Source of the DNA: Euptelea pleiosperma
Taxonomy: Eukaryota > Streptophyta > Magnoliopsida > Ranunculales > Eupteleaceae
Direction: 5' to 3'
DNA: 64,000 nt
Assembly: GCA_035048495.1 (NCBI GenBank)
Contig: CM068544.1
Span: 13,882,138-13,946,137 of the forward strand
Numbering within the stretch: position 1 is the stretch's first letter; each line of letters begins with the position of its first letter. Positions 32,872 to 43,645 of this stretch are shown here, in pieces. Under the pieces are notes generated by a model. It ran no database searches. It was not told the origin of the DNA and saw nothing but the letters and a program-made list of their open reading frames with translations. Position numbers and translations under genes: made by a program.

Positions 32872-34704
32872 ATGGCAGATGAACGGCCTTTGTATGAGAC
32901 CTACTACAGTTTCTGTGAGAATCAAGGTGATCACTCTCAACAATGGTATGACAATTCTGCGTATCATCATGATACTCCAGTCTCGCACACTTCTACAGGG
33001 TATGATAATCTCCAAGATCCGGAGTACAATTCTGTACTCCAAAAGCTTAAAAATTCAGTCTCTGCCCTTCGTGCCGCAGTCCAGCAACCTGTGTACCATT
33101 CCCAGTCTGTAGGATATTACCCTCCTATCCAGCAAGATGTCTGTACCTTTCCATCTCCAATGCAGACCTCCTATGACAACACTTATTATCCGGATAATAG
33201 GAGTCACAATAACTTTGGTTGGGAACAGTCTGCCCTCCCGCAGCAACTGCCACAGGATAATTATCCTTCCGGGTTCCATCAACCCAATGGAGAGTATGAC
33301 TGGCAATACTCGCAATCCCAGTACCCGTCATATCCACAGAATGACTATTCTGATCAACAGTGGGCCCCTCAGGATTTTCAGAGTCAGCAACTAGTCCCAG
33401 ACTCCACTTTGCCTTACAACTTACATACCCAGTCGGACTACAATCAAGAGTTAGCACCTCAGCTCACCTTGGCTGAACCACCTCCGTTGGCTACTACACC
33501 CGGTCTAGAGGACCTTCTCTCTCAGTACATTGCCCAGCAACAACAGTATTTCCAAAGTCTAGAGCACCAACAACAGCAATCTATGGAGAGTTTCGAGCAA
33601 CGTCTAGTTCAATTAGAAAATGAGAGAGAGGAAGTCAACTTCACTAGCCCACCAATAGCCTATCTTGAGGAGAGTGACATGGCCACTGTCTATAATGAGG
33701 AGTCGCACAATTGGACCAAGTACCAGAATTGCCCGGATGAAATAGAAGTTGTTACCATCCCTAGATCGAGCCAGACTATTGAGGAGCCAGTGTTTCCTTC
33801 TTCGGTGCCTTTAACAGCACCAAATCTTGAACCTACCTCAGAGCAACCTAATTCTCACTCCACCTCTACTGCCCCTGATGTCGATCTTCATGACACTGAG
33901 CTGTGTCTCGATCGTAGGATCCCAACTGTCATAGATCTACCATTCCTCCCCACCTCCCTTGGATTGTGCAACATTAGTGATGAACCCGAGTCGCAACCTT
34001 TGGTGCCCTTAACAGCACCAACTTCTGGACTGAGCACAGAGGAACTTAGTCCCATCTCTATCTCTGATAATTCTCTCTCTGCTCTGAATGCAGACATTCC
34101 CACCGTAGAGCCGTATCTAGAAAATGGGCCTCCCGCTATCCTGGACCTACCAATCCCCACCGAGGAGGAACATATTGAATGTAGGGATTGGAACATCCCT
34201 ATCACATTAGGAAACATCGAGAAAGAGGTCAACAATTTTCACCCGTCACCCCACATCGATATTATCGATGACCCGTGCACCGTAGAGAGTCTAATTCAGG
34301 ACTCTCCCGAAGCTCAATTATCCAAGTGTCAAGAACACTTTGAGTCTGACTTCATCTCGGAGTCTAACATTTCTGGTATTACTGATCTGCAGGAGTCTGC
34401 TCCATTCAGATACATTCCCGCAAAACTCAATGAGTTTGCGGCTCTGCTAACCACGGTCAGAGAACCCACTACTACTCTCTTCTCAGTCTTTACTGAGAAG
34501 CTTCTATCCCTCCCCGCTGAACTAAATGTTTTTGCGGGTCGGCTCAGACAACTCACTCCTACTCTCCTCTTAATCTTTACTGAGAAGCTTCGATCCCTCC
34601 CAGATCAACTCCATGCTTCTGCCAGGCTGCTCAATGCCCTTATCTCAATCTACACTGAGAAAGACCTGTTCTACACAGGTATACCTAGACAAGGGATAGG
34701 ATAG
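32872..34704 (+). CDS. unknown 610-aa protein of the non-autonomous family
   Basis: This is the only long ORF of element C. I recognise no domain and it has no gag, protease, RT or integrase motifs. It begins MADERPLYETYY; the first seven codons match the gag start of element A, then all similarity ends. Residues about 10-190 are rich in Y, Q, S, N and P, prion-like in composition. Residues about 212-260 are a Gln-rich probable coiled coil (AQQQQYFQSLEHQQQQ, FEQRLVQLENE). Residues about 262-500 are an acidic Pro/Ser/Thr linker with VPLTAP (about 313, 377) and DLP (about 354, 423) repeated. Residues about 513-600 hold three leucine-rich repeats of the form P-x-x-L-x-x-x-A-x-x-L ... FTEKL. A close relative occurs in element D. 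Both features suggest a self-associating, particle-related protein, but this is inference. There is no signal peptide or membrane segment. Confidence 0.85.
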   Translation: MADERPLYETYYSFCENQGDHSQQWYDNSAYHHDTPVSHTSTGYDNLQDPEYNSVLQKLKNSVSALRAAVQQPVYHSQSVGYYPPIQQDVCTFPSPMQTSYDNTYYPDNRSHNNFGWEQSALPQQLPQDNYPSGFHQPNGEYDWQYSQSQYPSYPQNDYSDQQWAPQDFQSQQLVPDSTLPYNLHTQSDYNQELAPQLTLAEPPPLATTPGLEDLLSQYIAQQQQYFQSLEHQQQQSMESFEQRLVQLENEREEVNFTSPPIAYLEESDMATVYNEESHNWTKYQNCPDEIEVVTIPRSSQTIEEPVFPSSVPLTAPNLEPTSEQPNSHSTSTAPDVDLHDTELCLDRRIPTVIDLPFLPTSLGLCNISDEPESQPLVPLTAPTSGLSTEELSPISISDNSLSALNADIPTVEPYLENGPPAILDLPIPTEEEHIECRDWNIPITLGNIEKEVNNFHPSPHIDIIDDPCTVESLIQDSPEAQLSKCQEHFESDFISESNISGITDLQESAPFRYIPAKLNEFAALLTTVREPTTTLFSVFTEKLLSLPAELNVFAGRLRQLTPTLLLIFTEKLRSLPDQLHASARLLNALISIYTEKDLFYTGIPRQGIG

Positions 34705-36691
34705 TTGTCTCCGTTCCACCTTAGGTGTCAGGAAGACTGCAGATTCACTCAGTCTCCATGAGTTTTATCCTGGTTGGGGGTACTTGATATACCCCCGTCA
34801 TGTCTGGCTGAAGACGTAAAACTTAGCGCTTTCGGAAAGGCAATTCCGGTATTCCTAGAGTACATGAGTCTCATGCATTCGTGATTATTGTTATATCTTT
34901 GGCAATGCAGGTACATTCATTCTTCCGATCATCAAGTATCACACACTGTCGAGTTTCTGTCGACTTGGTAACATCCTTCCTGAATCTTTGCATCATCATC
35001 ACTGATTTGTTATCATTTTATGTCCCGGTCATGAGCACCGAGGACAGTGCTATATTTTGGTTGGGGGTGGGTATTTACCAAAACTCATGTCTTCATTTTG
35101 ATAAAAAAAAATAATAAAAAAAAAAAGAAAAAAAAACTCATTTTTGGGGTGATTTCCGATGTTCTCCAAAAGTTTTCTAGAATTTCAAAAATGTGTCAAA
35201 TACCCTGACTTTGATTAGCTAAAAACCTTCGTTAAGTCAGTATTGAGGATGTCAATTTTTGTTTAAAGTTAGCGTCGAGTCAAGTCAGGCGTGACTACAG
35301 CAGGTTTGAAAACTCAGAAAAACTCAGATTTGGCACAATTGTACACTATCAACATCAGAGTCATCCTAAGTTTTGAAACTCTAGAGATCCTGTGAGAATA
35401 ATTGTGGAGACCTAACCCAGTGAGCTTTCGAGCCTTTAATCATTTCAGAGAGTTATACAATAATCCTGAGTCACAAGATGACTCACTATTCTTCATGCCC
35501 GCAATATTCGTTGAGAGATCTCATTATCTTTTGCTTCGATCATAAAACTCGGAACGACATCAACATTGGATTACTACGACAGAACCTTCTCTATATCCAG
35601 TCAAGACAGTATACATGATAGTACAAACCCTAGAAAATGATTTAGGCCATTTTTTCTGAACCATTCAGCCTTTTTACTCACCTGAATTATACTTCACTAG
35701 AAACCCTTTGAACCTTTCTATAAAAGCCTTTTCTTTGCAAACCCATCAACCTAAAATCTAGTCCAGCTACGAAACATGACTGGCTACCCTTATTTTGAGA
35801 TGAAAAAAAAAAAAAAAAAAAAAGAATAACTGATGTGGGTGTACCGTGAAAAAGAAAAGTAAAGAAGAAGAATCAAAAGGAAAAGAAAGTGGTTCAAGCC
35901 AAAAACAAAATATGGAAAGGAAGTATGAAAAGAGCTGAAAAGAAATTGAGCAGTCTCAGAAATATCAAGAAAAAGAGAAAAATACGAAAAAAAAGGAAAA
36001 AGAACCAGATAATGGTGTTACGCCGCAGGAAAATGCAAGAAAATGGCAATATCCTCTCAAGATCTTTGAAATCCTGTATCCCTTTATCTCTCTACACCTG
36101 ACCTAAGCCTCATTACAACCCAGGAAAGTCCTACTTGATTCTAGGATAGTACGATCATAAAATGTGGAGATTGGAGAAAGAGAAGCTATAGAGTTTGATC
36201 TGACGTTCCCGAGTGAAGTGGTATTCCAATCATGAGATCTTCTTCTGTTAAAGATGTCCTTCCTTCAAATAAAACATATGTGAGATCTTTTGCCTCTTTA
36301 TATTAAATACATCTCCTCACATATAAATTGAGAGAAAAGAAGAAAACCCTTCTTGTGTGATTCTATTCTGAGTGCTAAACATGTGAGATTTGAGGTCGAG
36401 GCATAAAAACTTAGAGGTGATTTGGAAATCTTTACTGTCGGATGATGAGAACGTTGAGCACACACACATGCAGAGTCTGACTATTCTGGGTCATGATTAT
36501 CAGTCTGTAGTCTTGCCAAAACTTTCAAACTCTTCGCTAGCATGTAACTATTTTTGCATCCATTCAATGATTTGACGAACGGTGTTTCCTCTGAGCTAAT
36601 TTGAAAAAGTGTGCAGCATGTGCAGAGCCCTTTTAAGCTCATTTATTTCGCACTAATTGCCAAGGATTGGCAATATGCTGGTTGGGGGTTG
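34705..36691 (+). other. 3' UTR of element C
   Basis: Non-coding, collinear with the F, E and D 3' UTRs from CACTCAGTCTCC on. It has an interrupted A tract at 35103-35136 and a second at 35804-35823. It ends GGTTGGGGGTTG directly before the 3' LTR, the probable polypurine tract for plus-strand priming. Confidence 0.82.
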
Positions 36692-37646
36692 TGATATTCG
36701 CTCAAAAGTGCTTATTTTAAGCAATTATCCTTTTAGCGTTTTTGCACTCTCCTACGTAAAATACTCTATTTACCTACTTTTCTACGTAAGAGTCTCTTCT
36801 GTTGCGTAGAACACACTTTTCTGGACGAAATGGTATATTTGCATGCATTAAACACATTTTCGGAAATCTAAATATTAAGCCGTTCTGATAAAGTCTCATT
36901 ACGCGCTTCTTCTGTCGCAGGAAACCCCGATGGGACAATTCTCGAGACTTGCGAGCCCACATCGATCAGGAAAGCCCATTATCAAAGCTTAAAGAGCCCA
37001 CATGCTATGACTAAAAGATATGGGCCAAATATGGGCTGAATAAGAGGACCAAAAAGCCGGCCCAAAGAACGAAGAGAGCAGGAGAGCCAATGACCAAGAG
37101 ACGGACCAAAGCGTTTAAAGCCACATGAGTCAGCAAAGAATGATAGTCGACTCTACTGGAGAAGCGTGAGGATGGTCACAGTGAAGACCAGGGTTCCAGA
37201 CCCTCTGCCAATACTTTTATCTCCATTTTCTGATATTTTCTCTCTCATCTCTCCTTATTCTCTCTCTCTTCATCTCTCGGTCCTCGAATCTACTGACCTA
37301 ACCCCAGAACTCCTGCCCATTGGCTTTGTCTCATATCCCTTAGCTTTCTGACCATCGGATCTTCAATCGGACCGTTGGATCTTCCATCAGACCGTTGGAT
37401 CTCTCTAGATCCGTCGATCTACCAATCTGGGTCCCAATCAAGTCACCAACCATCCGATCAATCAATTGGCCATCAAATCGATCAATCAATCATCTGATCT
37501 CTCCACTCTCAAAATCTAGCCATTGAATCCCCCTCAAATCTTCTCCTTTCTCTCTCCCTATCAATCCCGCATTCACCCTTGGCCCCATTCTTCTTCTTTT
37601 TCTTCTTTTCTCTTTCTCCTTTTCTTCATCTTCTTCTTTCTTCTTC

Positions 37647-37670
37647 GCCGGAGTTGCCTGCAACTCCGGC
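37647..37670. repeat. LTR palindrome 1 in copy 9
   Basis: Same as 29593-29616: 11-bp arms with a CT centre. Confidence 0.9.
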
Positions 37671-37796
37671 CGTCTGGTAAGGCTTCCTCCCCTTCTTCTT
37701 CTTCTTCTTCTTCTTCTTCTTCTTCTTCTTCTTCGTTTTCCTTCTCTCCTCTGTCTTCTTCTTCTTGCTTTTCTTATTTTTCTTTATCACGTCCTC

Positions 37797-37823
37797 ACCG
37801 GAGTTGCAGGCTGCAACTCCGGT
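37797..37823. repeat. LTR palindrome 2 in copy 9
   Basis: Same as 29743-29769: 13-bp arms with a 1-nt centre. Confidence 0.9.
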
Positions 37824-39125
37824 CGCCATCGCACCTGCGCCTCTTGCAGCACCACGTCTTCACCATAGCACCTCCCTACTGCCTTTCCGTCTCCGCTAGC
37901 TCCACCTCTTCAGCTCTGCGCCTCCTTGCTCCGCCTGCTGCCTTTTTGCAACTCCACCACCCACCGTTAGCTTCACCTGCAACTTCCGGCGATCGCCACC
38001 ACCTGCAACTCCACCTGGTTGCTGTCCTCCCTTGACAGGCACACCACCTCCAGCCGTGTGTCCACGTTGCTGACCTCCTTAAGCCAGCTCATCCTCCACT
38101 AAAGCTTTGAACGTTGCTGCAACTCAACCATCTGGGTTCAAGATCCGGTGGTGCGCCTCCATCAACACCATTACCGCCTCCTTCACAAACCGAACTCCTC
38201 TCTCCACGAGTGCAACCTTGGCGCCTCCATTGGTGGATCATTCACCTGCACTTCACGGTCTTCACTGATATCTAAAGCCTCCCTGCACGCATCTTCATCA
38301 CACGGATCAAAATCTACATGACCAAACGGTGGTGTTCAAAATCAGTGCCGATTTCTGCAAAGCAAGGGCACCACGTGCTCCCTTCAAGACCCAGCACCAG
38401 CAGGTGCACCATTTTTGATGCCCCTGGACTGGTGCGCCTCACCTACTAGCAGCAGCCCTCACCTTCTCAACCGAACTGCCAATGGCTACCATTTAGCAAC
38501 CAGACTGCTAGTTTTCTCCACTACTCTCCTGGCCGTGGGTGAACTAAACCAGCATGCCTGCAGCTCCATCAACCATTCGGTTGCTGCCTTGACCATCAAT
38601 GGTAAGTCTTCTCCCTTAAGATCTATCTTAATCTCTTTTATCTCTCTAGCTTTTAGGATATTTTCTCACTTTCTTTCTCTCTCTCTAGGCTTATTTTGTT
38701 TAAAACTCATTTTCTCTCTCTATCTTTCTCACTAATTCTTCCTCTTTCTCTCTCTACCTACCTTCATCTATCTAGATTTATTTTCTTCCTCTAAAAACCA
38801 CTGTCTCTCTCTAGTTCTCACTTTCTCTCTCTAGTTTGTTTTTTTTTATGCTTTATAATTTAGTTATTTTTACTTGAGTGTAAGAGACATGTTCGATTGA
38901 ATGAAGTTGATTTGAATAAAATTATGTCCATTCTCTGCAAATTTTCTGTCATTTTATGTTCATTATTGCACTAACCCGACTAATTCCGAGTGCGGATCGA
39001 CATCCGACACGAGCCACTATGCAAAACTGCTCATTTTACAGGTTAAATGTCTCGGATAAATTAAAAATGTGTTGAAGTTAGGGTTTCCGTAACCAACGAC
39101 GCGGAAAAATCCTACTATCAGTTAG

Positions 39126-39471
39126 CCTTTGTTATTTATCTGTAAGGACTTTTGAGTATCCAATAAATTCAGGTTGGTTATTGTGATTTGAAGTTTTCTT
39201 TTATTTTAGTGCATTAAGTCCATATTGGTCTCAAATTGATAAATCATGTTTTAAGAAAAGAAAAAAAAAAACCACCACTCTCACCACTTCTGGCAATTTC
39301 CATTATAATCAGTCTTTAATGTGTATGCCCTAACCCCGAGTGCGGAATGACATCCGATACTTTTCATTGTGCAAAGAATTATTTAATCTTGTAGGATAAA
39401 AATCAGATCTATTACAAATGTGTTAATTCTAGGGTTTCTGAATCTAATGACGTGAAAAAACCCTACTTTCA
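39126..39471 (+). mobile_element. solo LTR (copy 7), right part
   Basis: Resumes after element C and its GTTAG repeat. It contains the conserved U5 words GAGTGCGGA, ACATCCGATAC and AGGGTTTC, and ends CTACTTTCA at 39471. It is followed by ATGAG (39472-39476), matching the left TSD. Confidence 0.9.
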
Positions 39472-39766
39472 ATGAGATAGGGGGAGAAAATTTTTATTAT
39501 TTTTCTAATTTCTCTACTTATGATGTGCATATTTAAACTCACTGCATTTTAATGATTTACTGATTGCCGATGATATTACATGGTATGTATTGTTGGTAGA
39601 ATGTGCAGGGAACAGATCAAAAGCCATTCCATTATATCTGTTCGATAATCTCTAAGAGAATGTGAGATAGTGAGTGAATCACATAAGAGGGTGGGATTGT
39701 ATTTTTTATTTTTTACCTCCTATATGATTAAATGTTTTTTGTCAAGAAATTGCCAAAGGGGGAGAT
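39472..39766 (+). other. copia element, 3' internal region (part 2) and polypurine tract
   Basis: AT-rich non-coding DNA with another AGGGGGAG at 39479-39486. It ends in the polypurine tract AAAGGGGGAGAT (39755-39766) immediately before a TG that opens the copia LTR. Confidence 0.78.
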
Positions 39767-40535
39767 TGTAAGGAATATTTTCATATTCAATTTGGCAAAG
39801 ATTCTGTTTGACATAAAAACATTCTTGTAACTGTTCCTACGAGCACAAGTGTAGTGTGGAGATGTCGTGGTATGCATACTTCACCAACTACGTGAAAACT
39901 AGAAGACAGAAACAGCAAGAATCAGAACGTTGACGACAGGAGTCATCTGAGTAACAGCCGATTTGTCAGTTAACGATCGTGTACGCTCGATTAGGAAGGT
40001 AAGTGACTTAGTGGCCATAGGAGTTGGTTAAAATGAATAAAATATAATGGTCAAACTTAGTCATTGGACTGACCCAAGTCTAAGTCGATTAAAATGACTA
40101 ATGGGATAGTCCAATCGATTGGACACTTATCCCCAATCGATTGGACATAGCCCAATCGATTGGAGACTCTGTGTAATCGATTGGAAACTACGAGGCAGAA
40201 ACTTATGTCAGCCCAATCGATTGGAGACTCTGTGTAATCAATTGGAAACTACGAGGCAAAAACTTATATCAGCTCAATCGATTGGAGACTCTATGAAATC
40301 GATTGAAGCCTTCGGGACAGAAACTCATTTGAATCAAATCGATTGGAGACCATTGTGTAATCGATTGGAGCCTTCGAAACAAAAATCTAATTGAGCCCAA
40401 TCGATTGGATACTTATCCCTAATCGATTGGACCCAGTGTACAATCGATTGGACCATGCACAGAATTGGTCTTTCTCAGATCCAAAATTCTTGGTTCCATT
40501 ATCTCACGTTCTGCACGACTCAGGGTCTTGGAATT
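39767..40535 (+). repeat. copia LTR, U3 part
   Basis: Begins TGTAAGGAATATTTTC right after the polypurine tract. It carries a cluster of AATCGATT palindromes at about 40109-40455. It is cut by element D (TSD GAATT at 40531-40535 and 54828-54832) and continues at 54833. Confidence 0.8.
40109..40455. repeat. cluster of CCAATCGATTGG palindromes
   Basis: About 13 copies of a CCAATCGATTGG-like palindrome, or its AATCGATT core, in about 345 bp at spacings from about 20 to 60 bp. It lies in the copia U3 upstream of the TATA box and is probably a transcription-factor array. A 91-codon ORF across it is only the repeat translated. Confidence 0.85.
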
Positions 40536-41311
40536 TGAAAGTATGTTTTTTTTCGCGTCGTTGGTTACGGAAACCCTAACTTCAACATATTTTGTAATTT
40601 TTATCCGATTATCCTGCAAAATTGATAGATATTTGTATAGGGATTCATGTCGGATGTCGATCCTCACTCGGGATTAGTCGGGTTAGCGCAATAATGACAT
40701 AAAATGACGGAAAATTTGCAGAGAATGGAACATAATTTTATTCAAATCAACTTCATTTAATCAAAATTGTCTTTTACAGCAAAAATCTGACAAATAATTA
40801 AACTAGAAAGCATTTTAATAAGAGAGGGAGGTAGAGAGAGAACAGAAAATCTAAAGAGTCTAAAGAGAGAGAGAGAAATAAAGAGATAAAAAGAGAAAAA
40901 TATGGGCTAGAGAGAGAAAGTACCATGGTTTACCTCTTGGCCATGAGATGAGGAATTTGACCTCGTGAATAGTGCGTCTCGGATCGGCCATGGTTGGCCT
41001 TGGAGTTCGGCCCAAGATTGATGATACCCAACCCAAGGGAGGACGTGGATTGGTTGTTTGCCGGCAAGATGCAGACTTTTGGAGGAGAAGGGTGTCGAAA
41101 ACTTGCTGATGTGGAGGACGATAATCACCCTTAGTTACTGGCAGTGTTGTGGAGGCGCTCCACCTGTTGATTGTTGCGCTGGTTGAAGGAGGATGGAGGA
41201 GAGTGGTTGCTAGAGAATGGAGGCATCTTTGGTGGTGGCAAATGGAAGGAGCGGTGCTAGGAGGAAGGCGATCCGGTGGCTAGTGGTGAAGGCGGTAGAG
41301 TTGAAGATGAA

Positions 41312-41375
41312 GGGGGCGGTGCTCCAGCAGTAGGTGACCAACAAGGGGCGGTGCTCCAGCAGTAGGTGACCAACA
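41312..41375. repeat. 32-bp tandem duplication in copy 10
   Basis: GGGCGGTGCTCCAGCAGTAG and the following 12 bp occur twice in a row here but once in copy 12, so the duplication postdates insertion of D. Confidence 0.85.
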
Positions 41376-41502
41376 AGGGGCTGGTGCAAGTGAGGAGAAC
41401 AGCATTGCTGTTCGGTAGAGCAGCAGGTAGGCTACCTCCCCTTCTCTTTCTTCTCTTTCTTTTCTTTCTTTTTTTTTTTTTTTTATTATTCACGCCATTA
41501 AC

Positions 41503-41530
41503 GCCGGAGTTGCAAACCTGCAACTCCGGC
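41503..41530. repeat. LTR palindrome 1 in copy 10
   Basis: 12-bp arms GCCGGAGTTGCA/TGCAACTCCGGC with an AACC loop. Confidence 0.9.
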
Positions 41531-41840
41531 CGTGATGTGAAGAAGAAGATGAAGGGGCGGTGTGGTGACAGTTGCAGCAGCAACTCTTTGAGGGCATCTC
41601 CCCTGTTCTTCAATGGTGGTGGTTGAGAGAGAGGCGGAACGGCAAGGAAGGGCACGAGGGAGAAGTGCAGGTGATGATGGAGGCGCTAATGGTGGACTGG
41701 ACGTGCTGGTCGTTCCACTATGCTGGGCGGTGGTGAAACCTCAAGCGGGGAAGATCGTGGTGGAGATGGGTTAACAGTGGAGTCAAAAATGTGGAGGATA
41801 GGTGAAAGAACAGCAACGTGGTTGCTGGTTGGTGGTGGAG

Positions 41841-41866
41841 ACCGGAGTTGCAGCTGCAACTCCGGT
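41841..41866. repeat. LTR palindrome 2 in copy 10
   Basis: A perfect 26-nt palindrome, ACCGGAGTTGCAG plus complement, directly before (GAA)n. Confidence 0.92.
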
Positions 41867-42019
41867 AAGAACGTGAAAAGAAGAAGAAGAAGAAGAAGAA
41901 GAAGAAGAAGAAGAAGAAGAAGAAAGGGAAGAGAGGAAGAGGAAAGAAGAGAAGGAAGAAGGGGAGGAACCTCACCGTTGCCTACTGTGGTGAGGACGGT
42001 GGTGGAGCACAGTTCGCCG

Positions 42020-42047
42020 GCCGGAGTTGCAGACCTGCAACTCCGGC
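42020..42047. repeat. LTR palindrome 3 in copy 10
   Basis: 13-bp arms with an AC centre, abutting the long (GAA)n array. Confidence 0.92.
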
Positions 42048-42250
42048 AAAAGAAGAAGAAAACGAAGAAGCAGAAGAAGAAGAAGAAGAAGAAGAAGAAG
42101 AAGAAGAAGAAGAAGAAGAAGAAGGAGAAGAAGAAGAAGAAGAAGAAGAAGAAGAAGAAGAAGAAGAAGAAGAAGAAGGAGAAGAAGAAGAAGAAGAAGA
42201 AGAAGGAGAAGAAGAAGAAGAAGAAGAAGAAGGAGAAGAAGAAATAGAGG
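42048..42250. repeat. expanded (GAA)n array, copy 10
   Basis: About 200 bp of GAA with sparse GGA interruptions. The matching array in copy 12 (53346-53427) is about 80 bp. Confidence 0.92.
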
Positions 42251-43645
42251 AAGAAGAAGACAGTCCGCCCACTCGCCGGAAGAATCCGCCGGAAGAGAGA
42301 AGAGGGCCAGAGGGAGGAAGAAAGAAGAGGGAAAGAGGGAGAAAGAGAAAAGGAGAGAGAGCCCTCAAAGAAGAGAAGGCTCTCCTCTAATAGAGAAGCC
42401 GTGGGTTTCTCTTTTGGAAACTCACGGTTTCTAAAAAAAATATTTTTTTTTTTTTTTTTTTTTTATTTGTCTATTTGAACTTGCGGGCTTGGGCTCGAGG
42501 TTTATGGGCCGTTTGGCCATGACCACTAGGCCAAGAGCTGATGCCACGTGTTGGCCAGTGGTTGGCCGAGAGATGACGCCACTAGTCGGCCAGTGGTTGG
42601 CCAATGGGAACGCTAAAAATCGTGGGCCCAGAGTGCATCGGCCATGGGCCAGAAGGTAGGTGAGAAGGATAGTGGGCCACTGGGCTCGATGGATGTGGGT
42701 TAGGGTGCGTTTGGTTGCCAGGGGAGAAAAAAAATGCATTTTCCCCTTGAAATACCCATCAAGGAAAGATGTATTTTCCTTTCTTCAGAAATCGAGCTCT
42801 ACGCTCTCAGCCACAATCAATCATCTGAGGCATTTCTCTACAATCAAACCTGCCTTAGGGACTGATATTTTACAATGGAGATCGGGTGGTTGATAGGATG
42901 GATGATTGACTAATCAGTAGCACGATCGGATGGTCGGATGCATAGAATTGATAGATCACATGGCGATCTATAGAGATTCAACGGCCCGATGGAAGATCCA
43001 ACGGTCAGAAAGCTAAGGGAGATGAGACAAAGCCAATGAGCAGGAGTTCTGGGGTTAAGTCAATAGATTCGAGGACCGAGAAATGAAGAGAGAGAAAATA
43101 AAGAGAGATGAGAGAGAAAATATCAGAAAAAGTATTGGCAGAGGGTCATGAACCCTGGTTTTCCATTGTTCTTCACTTGAGCTTTGCCAGTAGAGCAGGC
43201 CATCATTTGATGTGGCTTTAAATGCTTTGGTCCTTCTCTTGGTTATCAGCTCTCTCGCTATCGTGGTTCCTTGGGCCAGCTCTTCGATCCCCTTGTTCAG
43301 CCCGTAATAAGCTCATATCTTCTAGACATAGCCTGTGGACTCTTTAAGCTTTGATAATGGGCTTTCATGATCCATGTGGGACCACAAGTCTCGAGAATCA
43401 TCCAATCAGGGTTTCCTGCGACAGAAGAAGCGCGTAATGAGACTTAATCAGAACGGCTTAATATCTAAACTTCTAAAAATGTGTTTAATGCATGCAAATA
43501 TACCATTTCGTCCAGAAAAGTGTGTTCTACGCAATGAGATAGACTCTTACGTAGAAAAGTGGATAATTAGAGCAGTTTTACGTAGGAGAGTGCGATAATG
43601 CTAAAAAGATAATTGCTTAAAATAAGCACTTTTGAGCGAATATCA

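Larger units (their letters stand above)
28638..39120 (+). mobile_element. complete non-autonomous LTR retrotransposon C
   Basis: A 10,483-bp element with perfect TSD GTTAG (28633-28637 and 39121-39125), inserted in solo LTR 7. It comprises two 2,429-bp LTRs differing at about four sites by eye, a tRNA-Asp primer site, a 1.8-kb leader, a single 610-codon ORF and a 2-kb 3' UTR ending in a purine-rich tract. There is no gag, protease, RT or integrase, so it must move using proteins from an autonomous relative. LTR ends, leader and 3' UTR match the autonomous type (A, F). This is the youngest insertion in the window. Confidence 0.96.
36692..39120 (+). repeat. 3' LTR of element C (copy 9)
   Basis: 2,429 bp, collinear with copy 8. 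Differences seen by eye: one in the CTCTCC run near 37554, one near 38288, and two in the last 12 bases (ATCCTACTATCA against AACCTACTTTCA). Palindromes lie at 37647-37670 and 37797-37823. Confidence 0.96.
40536..43645 (-). repeat. 3' LTR of element D (copy 10)
   Basis: 3,110 bp. Longer than its partner (copy 12) because of a 32-bp tandem duplication (about 41312-41375) and a larger (GAA)n array at 42050-42245. Otherwise nearly identical by eye. Its U3 lacks the family TATA block and carries a private segment (about 42380-42900) with GGCCAGTGGTTGGCC repeats. Confidence 0.94.

Noticed and set aside
40119..40394. 91-codon ORF in the copia LTR
   Set aside because: Pure translation of the CCAATCGATTGG cluster.
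40109..40455. CRISPR-like array
   Set aside because: The repeated unit is a 12-14-bp palindrome at irregular spacing in a plant LTR; no uniform repeat/spacer pattern.
42027..42434. Arg/Lys/Ser-homopolymer ORFs over GAA/TTC arrays (also 5634-6453, 10256-11080, 14545-15131, 29469-29981, 37523-38035, 41720-42368, 52992-53614)
   Set aside because: They are six-frame readings of trinucleotide repeats and hairpins in LTRs. No domain, and frames differ between LTR copies.
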